A stretch of DNA of 64,000 nucleotides from Nitrospira_D sp019636945 (GCF_047338595.1 NZ_JBLFBO010000002.1:124001-188000), one strand, 5' to 3'. Positions 26,169-34,838 are shown, numbered from the stretch's first letter. The notes: a model not told the origin generated them from the letters alone. Made by a program: numbers and translations.

Positions 26169-26396
26169 ATGACCTATCGAGCCACCTTTACCTTAGAAGC
26201 TGATGCGTTTGCCTTTCTGAAACAGATGGGCGGCGAGAATCGCAGCGGTTATATCAACGAGCTGCTGAAACGGGAAAAACGGCGGACGCTCGAACAAGCA
26301 ATCCTTTCGGCGAACCGTGAGGAGGCAGGCGATCAGAGTTATCACGCTGAACTGGAGACATGGGATGAGACTTTAGCTGATGGACTTGACGAATGA
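26169..26396 (+). CDS. MazE-like ribbon-helix-helix antitoxin
   Basis: The 75-residue protein has an N-terminal segment typical of ribbon-helix-helix DNA binding (YRATFTLEADAFAFLK, then NRSGYINELLKREKRR), followed by an acidic tail that would wrap the toxin. ATG 26169 lies 7 bases after AAGGAG; the ATG at 26163 is too close. It overlaps the toxin gene by 4 bases. It likely represses its own promoter through the palindromes at 26126-26153. Confidence 0.8.
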   Translation: MTYRATFTLEADAFAFLKQMGGENRSGYINELLKREKRRTLEQAILSANREEAGDQSYHAELETWDETLADGLDE

Positions 26397-26746
26397 GAGA
26401 GGGCTCGTATCGCCAATTAGAAATCAGATGGGTTGATCTCAATCCGACCCGTGGTGCGGAGACACGGAAGAAACGTCCTTGTGTCATCATCCAGTGCGAC
26501 CTCGTGAACCGGCAGTCTCAGACTGTGATCGTCGCTCCGCTTCTGCCGGGTCATAAAACTTGGCCATTTGCCGTGAATATTCGGCCGAGCACCGGCAATG
26601 GCTTGGATAAGGAGCAGCATGTGAATATGAAGCAATTGCGGGCGGTGGACATCTCGCGGATTGAAAAACAGCAAGGTCAATTGGAAAAACCGTATCTTGA
26701 ACCTATCAAAAAGGCATTGCGACTCATATTTGATCTTGACCAATGA
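26393..26746 (+). CDS. MazF/PemK-type mRNA interferase toxin
   Basis: The 117-residue protein has the MazF core: RQLEIRWVDLNPTRGAE, KKRPCVIIQCD and IVAPLLPG, and a late LDKEQHVNMKQLRAVD with a conserved-type Ser-Arg after it. Such toxins cleave RNA when the antitoxin is degraded. The frame is intact and full length, so the module is probably functional. Sits in an accessory patch beside a transposase fossil. Confidence 0.85.
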   Translation: MREGSYRQLEIRWVDLNPTRGAETRKKRPCVIIQCDLVNRQSQTVIVAPLLPGHKTWPFAVNIRPSTGNGLDKEQHVNMKQLRAVDISRIEKQQGQLEKPYLEPIKKALRLIFDLDQ

Positions 26747-27000
26747 CACGAAGATCTCCACGATGACCACCGACAAATCCCTCATTTTCTTCGACAAGCA
26801 AACGATGCACAATACAAGATCCGCCCCCTTCTTCATTCCTACGAGACCGAAACGATTACCACAGCAGGTAGAACTATTTGCTTCACGGGAACATCTGCGC
26901 CTACCTGACCTGCCGGCTAATGAGCACGCTCGTTCTCGAAACATCAACAACGGTTAGATGTCGCATTGACAGATTACGCCGTTTTCCTTACCGTACGCCC

Positions 27001-27582
27001 ATGGGCAATCCCTCCCACCAAGCCCGGAATAACCGAACACTCTTAATGATGCTCGGCATTGCCAGTATGCTGGCCTGGGTCGCGTTATTCTCTGCTGGCC
27101 TGCTAGTTGACTCCAAGCCCTACCGTGATGCACTGGCCAAGCAAGACGTGACGGTTCACAACCTGGTGCTCGCCGCTCTGCTCTACACCCCCACCAGCGT
27201 CGCCCTGCTCAGTATGTTGGCAGGCTTAATGGGTGGCTGCTCGAGTTTGATGTATGACCATGAGGATTTGGAGGAGCAGGTGAAGAGTGCAGAAAAAGAG
27301 GGGAACCAACAACTGGTCAGGCGATTGACCCTGCGCCTGTCTTATCTTTCTGAGTCGCCGTTTTCGTCGATGCTGCGGGGATTCCTCGTCTATCTCGCTA
27401 TTATTTCAGGAATTCTGCTCGCCATTTCCAATCCGTTCGAAGTTACAAGCGCCGACCAATTCATCCGTCTTGCCGGACTCTTTTCTGTCATTGCCTTCGT
27501 CATGGGATACGACCCCACCCGCTTTGAGGATCTTATCGATACCCTCTCATCCCTCAGCCACAAGGCCGCAGGGAAAAAGTAA
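27001..27582 (+). CDS. Four-helix membrane protein of unknown function
   Basis: The 193-residue protein has four hydrophobic segments: around residues 14-37, 52-84, 122-140 and 153-172. A charged loop between the second and third (DHEDLEEQVKSAEKEGNQQ) is likely cytoplasmic. The C-terminus is short and basic. ATG 27001 starts directly ahead of the conserved-looking core; the frame is open further upstream without support. Family not recognised. It stands alone in the accessory patch. Confidence 0.6.
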   Translation: MGNPSHQARNNRTLLMMLGIASMLAWVALFSAGLLVDSKPYRDALAKQDVTVHNLVLAALLYTPTSVALLSMLAGLMGGCSSLMYDHEDLEEQVKSAEKEGNQQLVRRLTLRLSYLSESPFSSMLRGFLVYLAIISGILLAISNPFEVTSADQFIRLAGLFSVIAFVMGYDPTRFEDLIDTLSSLSHKAAGKK

Positions 27583-27890
27583 ACACGGGCGGTGCAATCC
27601 CGCCTCCACTCGATGTCAGCTCCCACGCCATCGGCGTACAACCCACAGACTCCGACCTCAATCAACGGACCGAAGCAGGCCCTCGTTTGCAAGATGAAAG
27701 CTCGTTGAATACGCGCAGCCGTACCGGTGCCACCATAGACAGTCCATCAAGCAAGCCGTAGCATCTGCACTCCACCGTCCGTTTTTCTCGTTCAGCCACA
27801 ATAAACCAGTGCTGCACGATACAAGATCCAACCCTACTTGACGGTTTCGATCTAACCCGATGTCTACCCGCATCACCAACGGGGAATAAC
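27583..27890. other. Non-coding accessory spacer
   Basis: No gene is supported. At 27814-27829 it contains GCACGATACAAGATCC, which recurs with one mismatch at 26807-26822, on the other side of the membrane-protein gene. The remaining open frames have no ribosome-binding site. Confidence 0.35.
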
Positions 27891-28010
27891 TCAGACTTTC
27901 CTTAGCAGCGAGCCGGGATAGAACTGACCAGGAGCTACGGGTTGGTTAGTAGCGCAGGCAGCCAGAGTGAGAACGGTTACGGCGAGCAAAGCGAGGTTCT
28001 TCGGGCGCAT
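27891..28010 (-). CDS. Small lipoprotein
   Basis: This is a 39-residue ORF: basic start (MRPKN), hydrophobic stretch LALLAVTVLTLAAC with lipobox LAAC (Cys19), and a mature part of only 21 residues ending SLLRKV. The organisation resembles entericidin-type small lipoproteins, but the mature sequence is not recognisable. A GGAAG site lies about 10 bases before ATG 28010. It runs in the same direction as the next lipoprotein gene, 90 bases away. Confidence 0.55.
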   Translation of the reverse strand: MRPKNLALLAVTVLTLAACATNQPVAPGQFYPGSLLRKV

Positions 28011-28099
28011 ACGAATAGATCTTCCGGGTTCGCCGATGTGCCGAGAACATTAGCGGAAATGGCTTAGCGGCTGTCTAGGCGACACCTAACAGACATCGG

Positions 28100-28588
28100 C
28101 TATTGTGTGTAATTCGGTGGCTTAGCCTTGCTCAATTCTTTTCTCCCTGTTTCTTCATCAACTAATTCCAGCCTTGAGGACAGCCCTTCCCCTCCAGGTG
28201 GGGTCAGATAGTTATTAGTTGCCCAATCAGGCACAAGGTGCTGAAGAACGTAATACACTTTCCCACTCTCGACGGTGACCGTAACTTGGCCTGGACCTGG
28301 AACGCAGGCTATGGCGGCTTGACCAGGATCTCGCTCCCAACTGAGAAAACCACGATGTCCAGCAATGGAGCCAATCTCCATATCACCATCATATATTGAT
28401 ACCAGGGCCATGTGGCTGGCAATGTTCCAAAGCCACGGGTGCCGTATGACATAGATACGACCCTTCTGCGCGTTTTCGATGAGTTTGTCCTGATCAGGGA
28501 AATGTACGCGCTGCCGATGCTGCGAAACACATGCTGAGAAGAGTGCCAATATGAGCAGCCCTACAGCGAATTTCAGAAATCTATTCAT
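28100..28588 (-). CDS. Lipoprotein of unknown function (DUF2846-like)
   Basis: The 162-residue protein has a lipoprotein signal: MNRFLKFAVGLLILALFSAC, with lipobox FSAC (Cys20). The mature domain contains KGRIYVIRHPW and IAGHRGFLSWERDPG, then ACVPGPGQVTVTVESGKVYYV, a beta-rich domain reminiscent of DUF2846 lipoproteins. A TTG-initiated frame to 28654 is rejected since it hides the signal. Function unknown. Confidence 0.65.
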   Translation of the reverse strand: MNRFLKFAVGLLILALFSACVSQHRQRVHFPDQDKLIENAQKGRIYVIRHPWLWNIASHMALVSIYDGDMEIGSIAGHRGFLSWERDPGQAAIACVPGPGQVTVTVESGKVYYVLQHLVPDWATNNYLTPPGGEGLSSRLELVDEETGRKELSKAKPPNYTQ

Positions 28589-28661
28589 GTCGGTTGAATT
28601 ATTTCCTGACCAATGCGGTGGACATGAGTCCATGCCCACCCTATCCAGCGACACGGTTACT

Positions 28662-28850
28662 TCATGTAGACACCGGACAATCCAGAAACGGCAAAGGAAG
28701 CCCTAGGTTCTCCTGTACCGGTGCCTTGTGTAACCGCTCAGCGGCATCCATGACAAACTTCCTAAATAGTAATTCTTTTGCACGATTGTCCCTGTCCGGG
28801 TTTTCATATCCTCCGTTTATGCCTACGACCACATCGGGATACACGATCAA
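28662..28850 (-). CDS. Doubtful short ORF or gene remnant
   Basis: The frame encodes up to 62 residues from TTG 28850, with a protein-like helical stretch (RAKELLFRKFVMDAAERL). It has no ribosome-binding site. It lies immediately downstream of the collapsed nucleotidyltransferase, so it may be residue of another broken gene. Not recognised. Confidence 0.25.
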   Translation of the reverse strand: MIVYPDVVVGINGGYENPDRDNRAKELLFRKFVMDAAERLHKAPVQENLGLPLPFLDCPVST

Positions 28851-28879
28851 TGGTGTCTACACAAATAATCTTTGACGAT

Positions 28880-29068
28880 ATTAATAGAAGAAGTCCGTCC
28901 AGATTGATGGTGCTCACCGGTATGCCTTCGAACTCAATCGTTTCGGTGTTAGCCATGTGCCACCAGCGCATAAGCGCCTATCAGGAAATAGTTGACGTGA
29001 TGGTGATTGAGAAAACGTAGGAGGGTTTTGAGATCCTCAAGCGTGGCGGGTCGGCTGTACTCCTCCAT
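28880..29068 (-). pseudogene. Collapsed nucleotidyltransferase
   Basis: From ATG 29068 the frame reads MEEYSRPATLEDLKTLLRFL and VNYFLIGAYALVAHG, the start of a minimal nucleotidyltransferase (G-A/G-Y-A-L-x-x-H-G), and meets a stop at 28949. In another frame the sequence resumes as ETIEFEGIPVSTINLDGLLL, a C-terminal motif of the same family. The catalytic core (the D-x-D region) is missing, so an internal deletion removed the active site. Its start overlaps the stop of the small upstream gene. Confidence 0.65.
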
Positions 29069-29289
29069 CACGCTCGCTTGGCGGCTAATCGTCCCATGCC
29101 CTTCGCCAAGCAATCTGCTTGCTGTTGATTTGCTTCCAGGTGCGATCGAAAACGATACACCCCTTTCGGGATAAATGTACTTTTGGCCAAATGTCCGATT
29201 GTCTCGCTAAAACGAGCCCCTTCCGCCAACAAGGTTCCATCGCCCTGCCTGGCAAGCGGTCGCTCACGTCTGTGTCCAACCGTGATCAT
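29068..29289 (-). CDS. Small partner of the lost nucleotidyltransferase
   Basis: The 73-residue ORF ends FIPKGVYRFRSHLEANQQQA and DCLAKGMGRLAAKRA. Its TGA shares a base with the ATG of the nucleotidyltransferase remnant (TGATG), so the two formed an operon, in the manner of antitoxin/nucleotidyltransferase pairs. ATG 29289 is chosen; a longer frame to 29325 exists. Family not named with confidence. Confidence 0.5.
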   Translation of the reverse strand: MITVGHRRERPLARQGDGTLLAEGARFSETIGHLAKSTFIPKGVYRFRSHLEANQQQADCLAKGMGRLAAKRA

Positions 29290-29506
29290 ACTCTTCACTC
29301 TACCTGAGGTGTGAACAGGGGGCAAGCTGTACCAGCCACGCTTACCTCCAGAGGCAAGCAGTCGTTACCAATATCCACATAAACATGGCTGACATGCAGT
29401 GACATTTCGTTCTGCCCGGACACTACTCTAGCCCTCCATCTTGCCTCTCTTTATCTCCACCCTTTAGGATGGCATGACACAGATTGGCTACACAGGGAAT
29501 GATTTC

Positions 29507-30151
29507 ATGGAACCAACTTTTTGGCACAACCGATGGCAAACAAGTCAGACCGGTTGGCACGAACGCGCTGTTAACTCGCTGCTGATCACCCACTTCCCTT
29601 CCCTACACGTGCCTCCAGGTGGACGTGTCTTTGTACCGCTCTGTGGGAAGTCACTCGATCTCGGCTGGCTCCTGGCTCAAGGCTATGCAGTGGCTGGGGC
29701 GGAACTGAGTGAATTGGCCGTAACGCAGCTCTTTCTCGAGCTGGGAATAGAACCGACCATATCAGAAGTCGGAAGGCACAAACACTTTCACGGAGAGAAG
29801 ATCGATATTTTCGTAGGTGATCTCTTCGAGCTGTCCCGCGAGGTCCTCGGCCCCGTCGATGCAGTTTATGACCGGGCTGCGTTAGTCGCACTCCCAGAGG
29901 CCATGAGGGGCCAATACACCACCCATCTCAAATCCCTTACGGCATTGGCGCCCCAACTGGTTATTGGGTATGAGTACGATCAGACTGTCGTGCCAGGGCC
30001 TCCGTTTTCCGTTACCCCCAATGAGCTTTATCGCCATTACAGCAACAGTTACACCCTCACACCGTTGGCCCGTATCGACGTCCCGAATGGGCTCAAGGGA
30101 AAGTGCCCCGCAACGGAACATGTTTGGCGGTTGGAGAAACGACCGGTCTAA
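29507..30151 (+). CDS. tpm: Thiopurine S-methyltransferase family protein
   Basis: The 214-residue protein matches the TPMT family: MEPTFWHNRWQTSQTGWHE at the start, the SAM-binding VPLCGKSLDLGWLLAQGY and AELSE, then VYDRAALVALPEAMR. Bacterial members methylate thiopurines, selenium or tellurium compounds. ATG 29507 follows AGGGAA; ATG 29474 would add 11 unconserved residues. It stands alone at the right border of the accessory patch. Confidence 0.88.
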   Translation: MEPTFWHNRWQTSQTGWHERAVNSLLITHFPSLHVPPGGRVFVPLCGKSLDLGWLLAQGYAVAGAELSELAVTQLFLELGIEPTISEVGRHKHFHGEKIDIFVGDLFELSREVLGPVDAVYDRAALVALPEAMRGQYTTHLKSLTALAPQLVIGYEYDQTVVPGPPFSVTPNELYRHYSNSYTLTPLARIDVPNGLKGKCPATEHVWRLEKRPV

Positions 30152-30179
30152 GAAAAGAAGAGGGCGGGAATATTTTCCA

Positions 30180-30941
30180 TTACACTCCGATAGCCAAACG
30201 GACGGGATGGACGGTTTCCTGAATTCCGTACGGCCCGGCTGATTCCACCCGCTCAGGATCTACATACGTATCGAACAGCCGATCCCATACAGTAAACAGC
30301 ACTCCGAAGTTTGCCCCAGCTTTTCCCATCTCTTTCAGGTGGTGCACCCGATGATAACGAGGCGTGACGAAGAGCCACTCCAGCTTCCTCGATTGCCAGG
30401 TCACATTCATATGCATCCAGTTATTGGTCAACACCATCAGGTAGGAGTAGATCGGGAAAAACAATGCGGGCACCGGCTTGAGCAGTGGGAACGCCAGCAC
30501 ATACGGTACATTGGCGAGGACGATTTGTGGAAAGCTCGCCCGAACACCGGCCAACCAGTACAACTCCGTTGGCGCATGGTGCCATCGATGGATCGACCAC
30601 CCCCAGGACGTATGCCAAAACCGATGCATCCAATAGCCGATTCCGTCGAGAACGAACAGGAACACGATCAGCTTGAAACCGAATGGAAGTGCCTGCCAAC
30701 GCCAATAGGAGTAGTGCGGAAACGGGATTTGGTTCGTCACCTGTGCGGCGAAGACGAAGAAAATCTGGTACGTGGTGAGGGCTGCCACATCCGGCAGGAA
30801 TACCTGAAAATATTGGACTGGACGTGTGGCCCAACAATACTCCGCCGCGAAAAAGAGCAGGCCGATTCCCCAATAGATGGCGATCCCTTCCCACGCAAAC
30901 GTATTAGCAAGCGCGTCGAGCATTATGGTGACGTCGGACAT
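30180..30941 (-). CDS. Sterol desaturase / fatty acid hydroxylase family protein
   Basis: The 253-residue integral membrane protein has the histidine boxes of di-iron hydroxylases: HRFWHTSWGWSIHRWHHAP in the middle and YHRVHHLKEMG near the end. Several hydrophobic segments surround them. Substrate cannot be predicted. Upstream 30942-31182 holds no visible gene. Converges with the TPMT gene, with 28 bases between stops. Confidence 0.88.
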   Translation of the reverse strand: MSDVTIMLDALANTFAWEGIAIYWGIGLLFFAAEYCWATRPVQYFQVFLPDVAALTTYQIFFVFAAQVTNQIPFPHYSYWRWQALPFGFKLIVFLFVLDGIGYWMHRFWHTSWGWSIHRWHHAPTELYWLAGVRASFPQIVLANVPYVLAFPLLKPVPALFFPIYSYLMVLTNNWMHMNVTWQSRKLEWLFVTPRYHRVHHLKEMGKAGANFGVLFTVWDRLFDTYVDPERVESAGPYGIQETVHPVRLAIGV

Positions 30942-31182
30942 GTGACTACATAAAAGGCAAGGCAGGAGGATCGCTCATCCTGAAGGCGCTGGTCAAGTCC
31001 GTAGGGCTACATCAAAGGAGGGGACTGTTCTGGCCGCGAAAAGGATTCTCATCACTCCATGACCATGATAAGGATTGATACACGCTAGGATAGCTTGCTA
31101 CTTGGAGAGCATTTGGAAGCAGAGCTGTATGGTTAGCTGACACAATTCCCTGTGCTGAGCGAAAGCACCTGGCAAATTGCCT

Positions 31183-32274
31183 TTACACATTAAACCGGAA
31201 ATAGACAATATCTGCTTCCTTGATGACGTAATCTTTACCTTCAAGGCGGAAGAGGCCCTTCTCCTTCACCTTGGCTTCAGACCCGCAGGCCAACAAATCG
31301 TCGTAGTGGTAGACCTCGGCGCGGATGAAGCCACGCTCCATGTCGGAATGGATCTTACCCGCCGCTTGCGGGGCTTTGGTGTTTCTGGGAATCGGCCAGG
31401 CGCGAGACTCAGTGTCGCCGGCGGTGAAAAACGTTACCAAATCCAACAAGCTATAGGCTTCACGCGTCAGCCGGACGAGCCCTGATTCGGTCAATCCCAT
31501 TTCACTTAGGAAGTCCGTCCGTTCGCTTTCAGGTAATGACGAGAGCTCCGCTTCAAGTTGCCCGCAGATCGTGACAACTCTGGCCCCACGCTTGGCAGCA
31601 AAGTCTCTCACCGTTTGGACCATGGCTTCGTCGGCATTTTTTCCTTCCGAAACGTTGGCCACAAACAGCACCGGTTTAGCCGAAAGCAGCTGGCATTCCG
31701 TAAGGATCGCCCGTTCCTCTGCCGGGTATTCCCGATTACCCAACCATTCGCCCTTGTCGAGCAGGCCGATGAGCTTGGTAAGAAACTCCACTTCAAAGGC
31801 CGCCTTCTTGTCACCGGCCCGGACTTTCTTTTCGGTTTTCTGTTTTCGCCGATCGAGCGTCTCCAGATCGGAGAGCATGAGCTCCGTTTCGATCACCCCA
31901 ATGTCTCGGAGGGGATCAACGCCACCGCTAACATGGACCACATCGGTCCCCTGAAAACAACGGACCACATGCAATAACGCATCGACTTCGCGGATATGAC
32001 CAAGAAACTGATTACCGAGTCCTTCACCTTTACTGGCCCCTTCGACCAGTCCAGCGATATCCCGAACTTCCAGGGTGCTGTAGGTGGTCTTCTTCGAAGC
32101 GAAGAGTTCAGTTAGTTTGACGAGCCGAGGATCCGGCACCAGTGCCACGCCGGTATTGGGATCCACCGTAGCGAACGGATAGTTCGCCGCAAGTGCCCCA
32201 CCACCGGTGAGTGCGTTGAAAACCGTTGTTTTACCAACGTTGGGAAGCCCGATCATCCCGCAACAGAGTCCCAT
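31183..32274 (-). CDS. ychF: Ribosome-binding ATPase YchF
   Basis: The 363-residue Obg-family protein has GMIGLPNVGKTTVFNALTGG at the start, PFATVDPNTG, DIAGLVEGASKGEGLGNQFL and a C-terminal TGS-type domain ending ADIVYFRFNV. YchF binds ATP rather than GTP (NxxE-type change in place of NKxD: VANVSEGKN). It follows pth, as in many bacteria (pth-ychF pair). Confidence 0.95.
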   Translation of the reverse strand: MGLCCGMIGLPNVGKTTVFNALTGGGALAANYPFATVDPNTGVALVPDPRLVKLTELFASKKTTYSTLEVRDIAGLVEGASKGEGLGNQFLGHIREVDALLHVVRCFQGTDVVHVSGGVDPLRDIGVIETELMLSDLETLDRRKQKTEKKVRAGDKKAAFEVEFLTKLIGLLDKGEWLGNREYPAEERAILTECQLLSAKPVLFVANVSEGKNADEAMVQTVRDFAAKRGARVVTICGQLEAELSSLPESERTDFLSEMGLTESGLVRLTREAYSLLDLVTFFTAGDTESRAWPIPRNTKAPQAAGKIHSDMERGFIRAEVYHYDDLLACGSEAKVKEKGLFRLEGKDYVIKEADIVYFRFNV

Positions 32275-32331
32275 ATTTCTCCAGTTCTAAGCTTTGAGTT
32301 CTGAGTGCTGAGTTTCCCCAACACCAATCAT

Positions 32332-32916
32332 TCACAACTCACCACTTCTGCTTTCTTCACGAATATTGAACTGATTCATCGCGACGTCTGGCCCTCGATG
32401 GATCAGACACTCCAGCGCATCAACCGCTCGCTCCAGACATGGTTCAAAGACCGCCAGTTCATCATTTGGGACCGGTTCCAACACATAGTCCGCAGCATCC
32501 CGACCCGGTGCAGGCCGACCGACGCCAATCTTAAGTCTGATAAATTGTGGAGTGCCCAGCGCTTCGATGAGGGACTTGATCCCGTTATGCCCCCCATAGC
32601 CTCCGGAAAGTTTGATCCGCAGCCGGCCCGGCTCTAAATCGAGATCATCATGGACGACGATAAGCTCGTTGGGCGTGAGGGAATACTCTCTCAGAAGACC
32701 CTTCACGGGAGGACCGGAACAGTTCATCCAGTCGAGGAGACCGGCCAGCTCGATTAGTTCTCGTCCAAGTCGCCCGGAACCTCGCTGAGCAGTCCCGCGC
32801 GGTGAGAGCCGGATCGACCATCGAGCGGCAGCCCGCTCGATGGCCCACATTCCGACATTGTGACGGGTCTGGGCATAGGCCTTTCCCGGATTGCCCAGTC
32901 CAACAAGCAGACGCAA
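32332..32916 (-). CDS. pth: Peptidyl-tRNA hydrolase
   Basis: Pth releases peptides from stalled peptidyl-tRNA. The 194-residue protein has VGLGNPGKAYAQTRHNVG (catalytic His), VVHDDLDLEPGRLRIK and SGGYGGHNGIKSL. The start is TTG 32916, two bases after the rplY stop, so it is coupled to rplY. Order prs-rplY-pth-ychF is common. Confidence 0.95.
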   Translation of the reverse strand: MRLLVGLGNPGKAYAQTRHNVGMWAIERAAARWSIRLSPRGTAQRGSGRLGRELIELAGLLDWMNCSGPPVKGLLREYSLTPNELIVVHDDLDLEPGRLRIKLSGGYGGHNGIKSLIEALGTPQFIRLKIGVGRPAPGRDAADYVLEPVPNDELAVFEPCLERAVDALECLIHRGPDVAMNQFNIREESRSGEL

Positions 32917-32918
32917 CG

Positions 32919-33698
32919 TTACTTCTTCTTTTCTGCTTCTTTCTTCTCAGCCTTGGGCGCGGCAGCGGCGTCTTTCTTCTCTCCGCCCTTGGCGTCACCG
33001 GCAGGCGCTGCGGCACCAGCTTTGGCCGGCTCGCCCCCAGCTCCTTCGGCGCCCGCTTCTTTGCCTTTCGCCACGACTTCCGGCTCGCCCGCAGCACCCG
33101 CACCACTGGTCAGCAAGGCCTCCAGTTTTGCATCCGACATCGGAGCCGCGACACTCACCACCATCTGGTCAGGTTCATCTAAGAAACGGACTCCCTCGCG
33201 CACGCCAATTTCTTTCACATGGATACCGCTCCCGATGGTCAAGGCCGATGCATCCACCTCGATGTGATCAGGCAATGCCGCGGGCAAACATTCGACATGC
33301 ATGTCGCGCATGTTGTGGTGCAACACGCCGCCTTCCTTCACGCCAGCGGGAATGCTGCCGATGACCTTAACCGGCACCTTGACTCGAATCGGTTTACTCA
33401 TGGAAATTTCAAAGAGATCGGCATGCAACAACGCCCCCGTCACCGGATCTACTTGATAGTCTCGCAAGAGTGCGGTACGGCTCGGCTTGGACTTGGCCCC
33501 ACTGACCGTCAGTGAAATCAACGCGGTACTGCCCGCGTGGGACTTCAGAATCTTGACCAAGTCGTCGGGGTTGGCGATCAGCGAGAGACATTCACCCTGG
33601 CCGTACAACACCGCCGGAATTTTTCCTGCCCGTCGCATCGACCGCGCAGCTCCCTTACCCGCTTGTTCTCGCACCGCTACTGTCAAATCGAATTTCAT
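32919..33698 (-). CDS. rplY: 50S ribosomal protein L25/CTC
   Basis: The 259-residue protein binds 5S rRNA. It has the L25 N-terminal domain (GAARSMRRAGKIPAVLYGQG) and the TL5/CTC C-terminal domain (GVKEGGVLHHNMRDMHVECL). The last 70 or so residues are a low-complexity tail of Ala, Gly, Lys and Glu, unusual in length, ending AEKKEAEKKK. It lies between prs and pth. Confidence 0.93.
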   Translation of the reverse strand: MKFDLTVAVREQAGKGAARSMRRAGKIPAVLYGQGECLSLIANPDDLVKILKSHAGSTALISLTVSGAKSKPSRTALLRDYQVDPVTGALLHADLFEISMSKPIRVKVPVKVIGSIPAGVKEGGVLHHNMRDMHVECLPAALPDHIEVDASALTIGSGIHVKEIGVREGVRFLDEPDQMVVSVAAPMSDAKLEALLTSGAGAAGEPEVVAKGKEAGAEGAGGEPAKAGAAAPAGDAKGGEKKDAAAAPKAEKKEAEKKK

Positions 33699-33749
33699 GA
33701 TTCTCCTCCGTCTCCCCAGCTTTCAGCACAACGCCCGGCCCAGACCGGG

Positions 33750-34691
33750 CTAGGCAAATAGTGAACTCACCGACTCATCTTCATGAATGCGCCTGATCGC
33801 TTCGCCTAAGAGCGGCGCCACCGACAATTGATGCAACTTCGGACAGATCAACTCTTTCCCTCGCAACGGAATGGTGTTGGTGATCACCACTTGGGAAAGA
33901 CACGACGACTGTAATCGTTCCAGCGCCGGCCCAGACAAGACCGCATGGGTGCAGGCGGTCATTACCTCTCGCGCACCATGATCGAGACAGGCCTGAGCCC
34001 CCTGAACGATCGTACCCGCCGTATCGATCATGTCATCAAGGAGGAGGACCCGCTTCCCCTGCACATCCCCGATGATATTCATGATCTGGGCTTGATTGGG
34101 ACCTTCTCGGCGTTTATCAATGATGGCCAGGTTGGCCTGAATCCGTTTGGCTAAGGCCCTGGCTCGCTCCACCCCCCCGGCATCGGGAGAAACTACAACG
34201 AGATCGGTCATTTGTTTTTTGATGATGTAGTCCAGCAAGACCGGAAGTGCGTACAAGTGATCAACCGGCACGTTAAAGAATCCCTGGATTTGTCCGGCAT
34301 GAAGATCCATCGAGAGTACACGATCGGACCCGGCCGTGGTCATCAAGTCCGCGACCAACTTGGCGGTAATGGGAACGCGGGGTTGATCCTTCCGATCCTG
34401 ACGGGCATATCCAAAATACGGGATCACCGCCGTGATACGATTGGCGGATGAACGTTTCAACGCATCAATGATGATCAACAACTCCATCAAAGAATCGTTG
34501 ACCGGCTGACAACAGGACTGCACCACGAAGACGTCGGCGCCCCGAACATTTTCGTCGATCTTGACACGGATCTCACCATCGCTAAATGAAGAGACCGTCG
34601 CTTCACCTAACTTTTGCCCAAGGTACGCGCATATCTCATGCGCAAGCGCAAGATTGGCGTTGCCAGAGAAAATTTTTAATTCTCTGTTCAT
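33750..34691 (-). CDS. prs: Ribose-phosphate pyrophosphokinase
   Basis: Prs makes PRPP from ribose 5-phosphate and ATP. The 313-residue protein has IPYFGYARQDRKD, SMDLHAGQIQGFFNVPVDH, and the PRPP loop VLLLDDMIDTAGTI. It is first in a leftward operon with rplY, pth and ychF, with a promoter about 150 bases upstream. Confidence 0.96.
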   Translation of the reverse strand: MNRELKIFSGNANLALAHEICAYLGQKLGEATVSSFSDGEIRVKIDENVRGADVFVVQSCCQPVNDSLMELLIIIDALKRSSANRITAVIPYFGYARQDRKDQPRVPITAKLVADLMTTAGSDRVLSMDLHAGQIQGFFNVPVDHLYALPVLLDYIIKKQMTDLVVVSPDAGGVERARALAKRIQANLAIIDKRREGPNQAQIMNIIGDVQGKRVLLLDDMIDTAGTIVQGAQACLDHGAREVMTACTHAVLSGPALERLQSSCLSQVVITNTIPLRGKELICPKLHQLSVAPLLGEAIRRIHEDESVSSLFA

Positions 34692-34838
34692 CGAACGTTC
34701 CTAACTGATCGTCTCGTCGTTAGTCTAACGTGCTGGATTCTCTAGTGGTTCTTGTGCGGCACGCAATGCTGATCGTGATCAGCATGACAATACACGTCGC
34801 AGCACACACGACTGGGGAAACCAATCAAGGGGTGAAAC

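Noticed and set aside
26878..27000. N-terminal extension of the four-helix membrane protein
   Set aside because: The frame is open, but the extra residues are Arg/Thr-rich and unlike the core; ATG 27001 directly precedes the plausible start.
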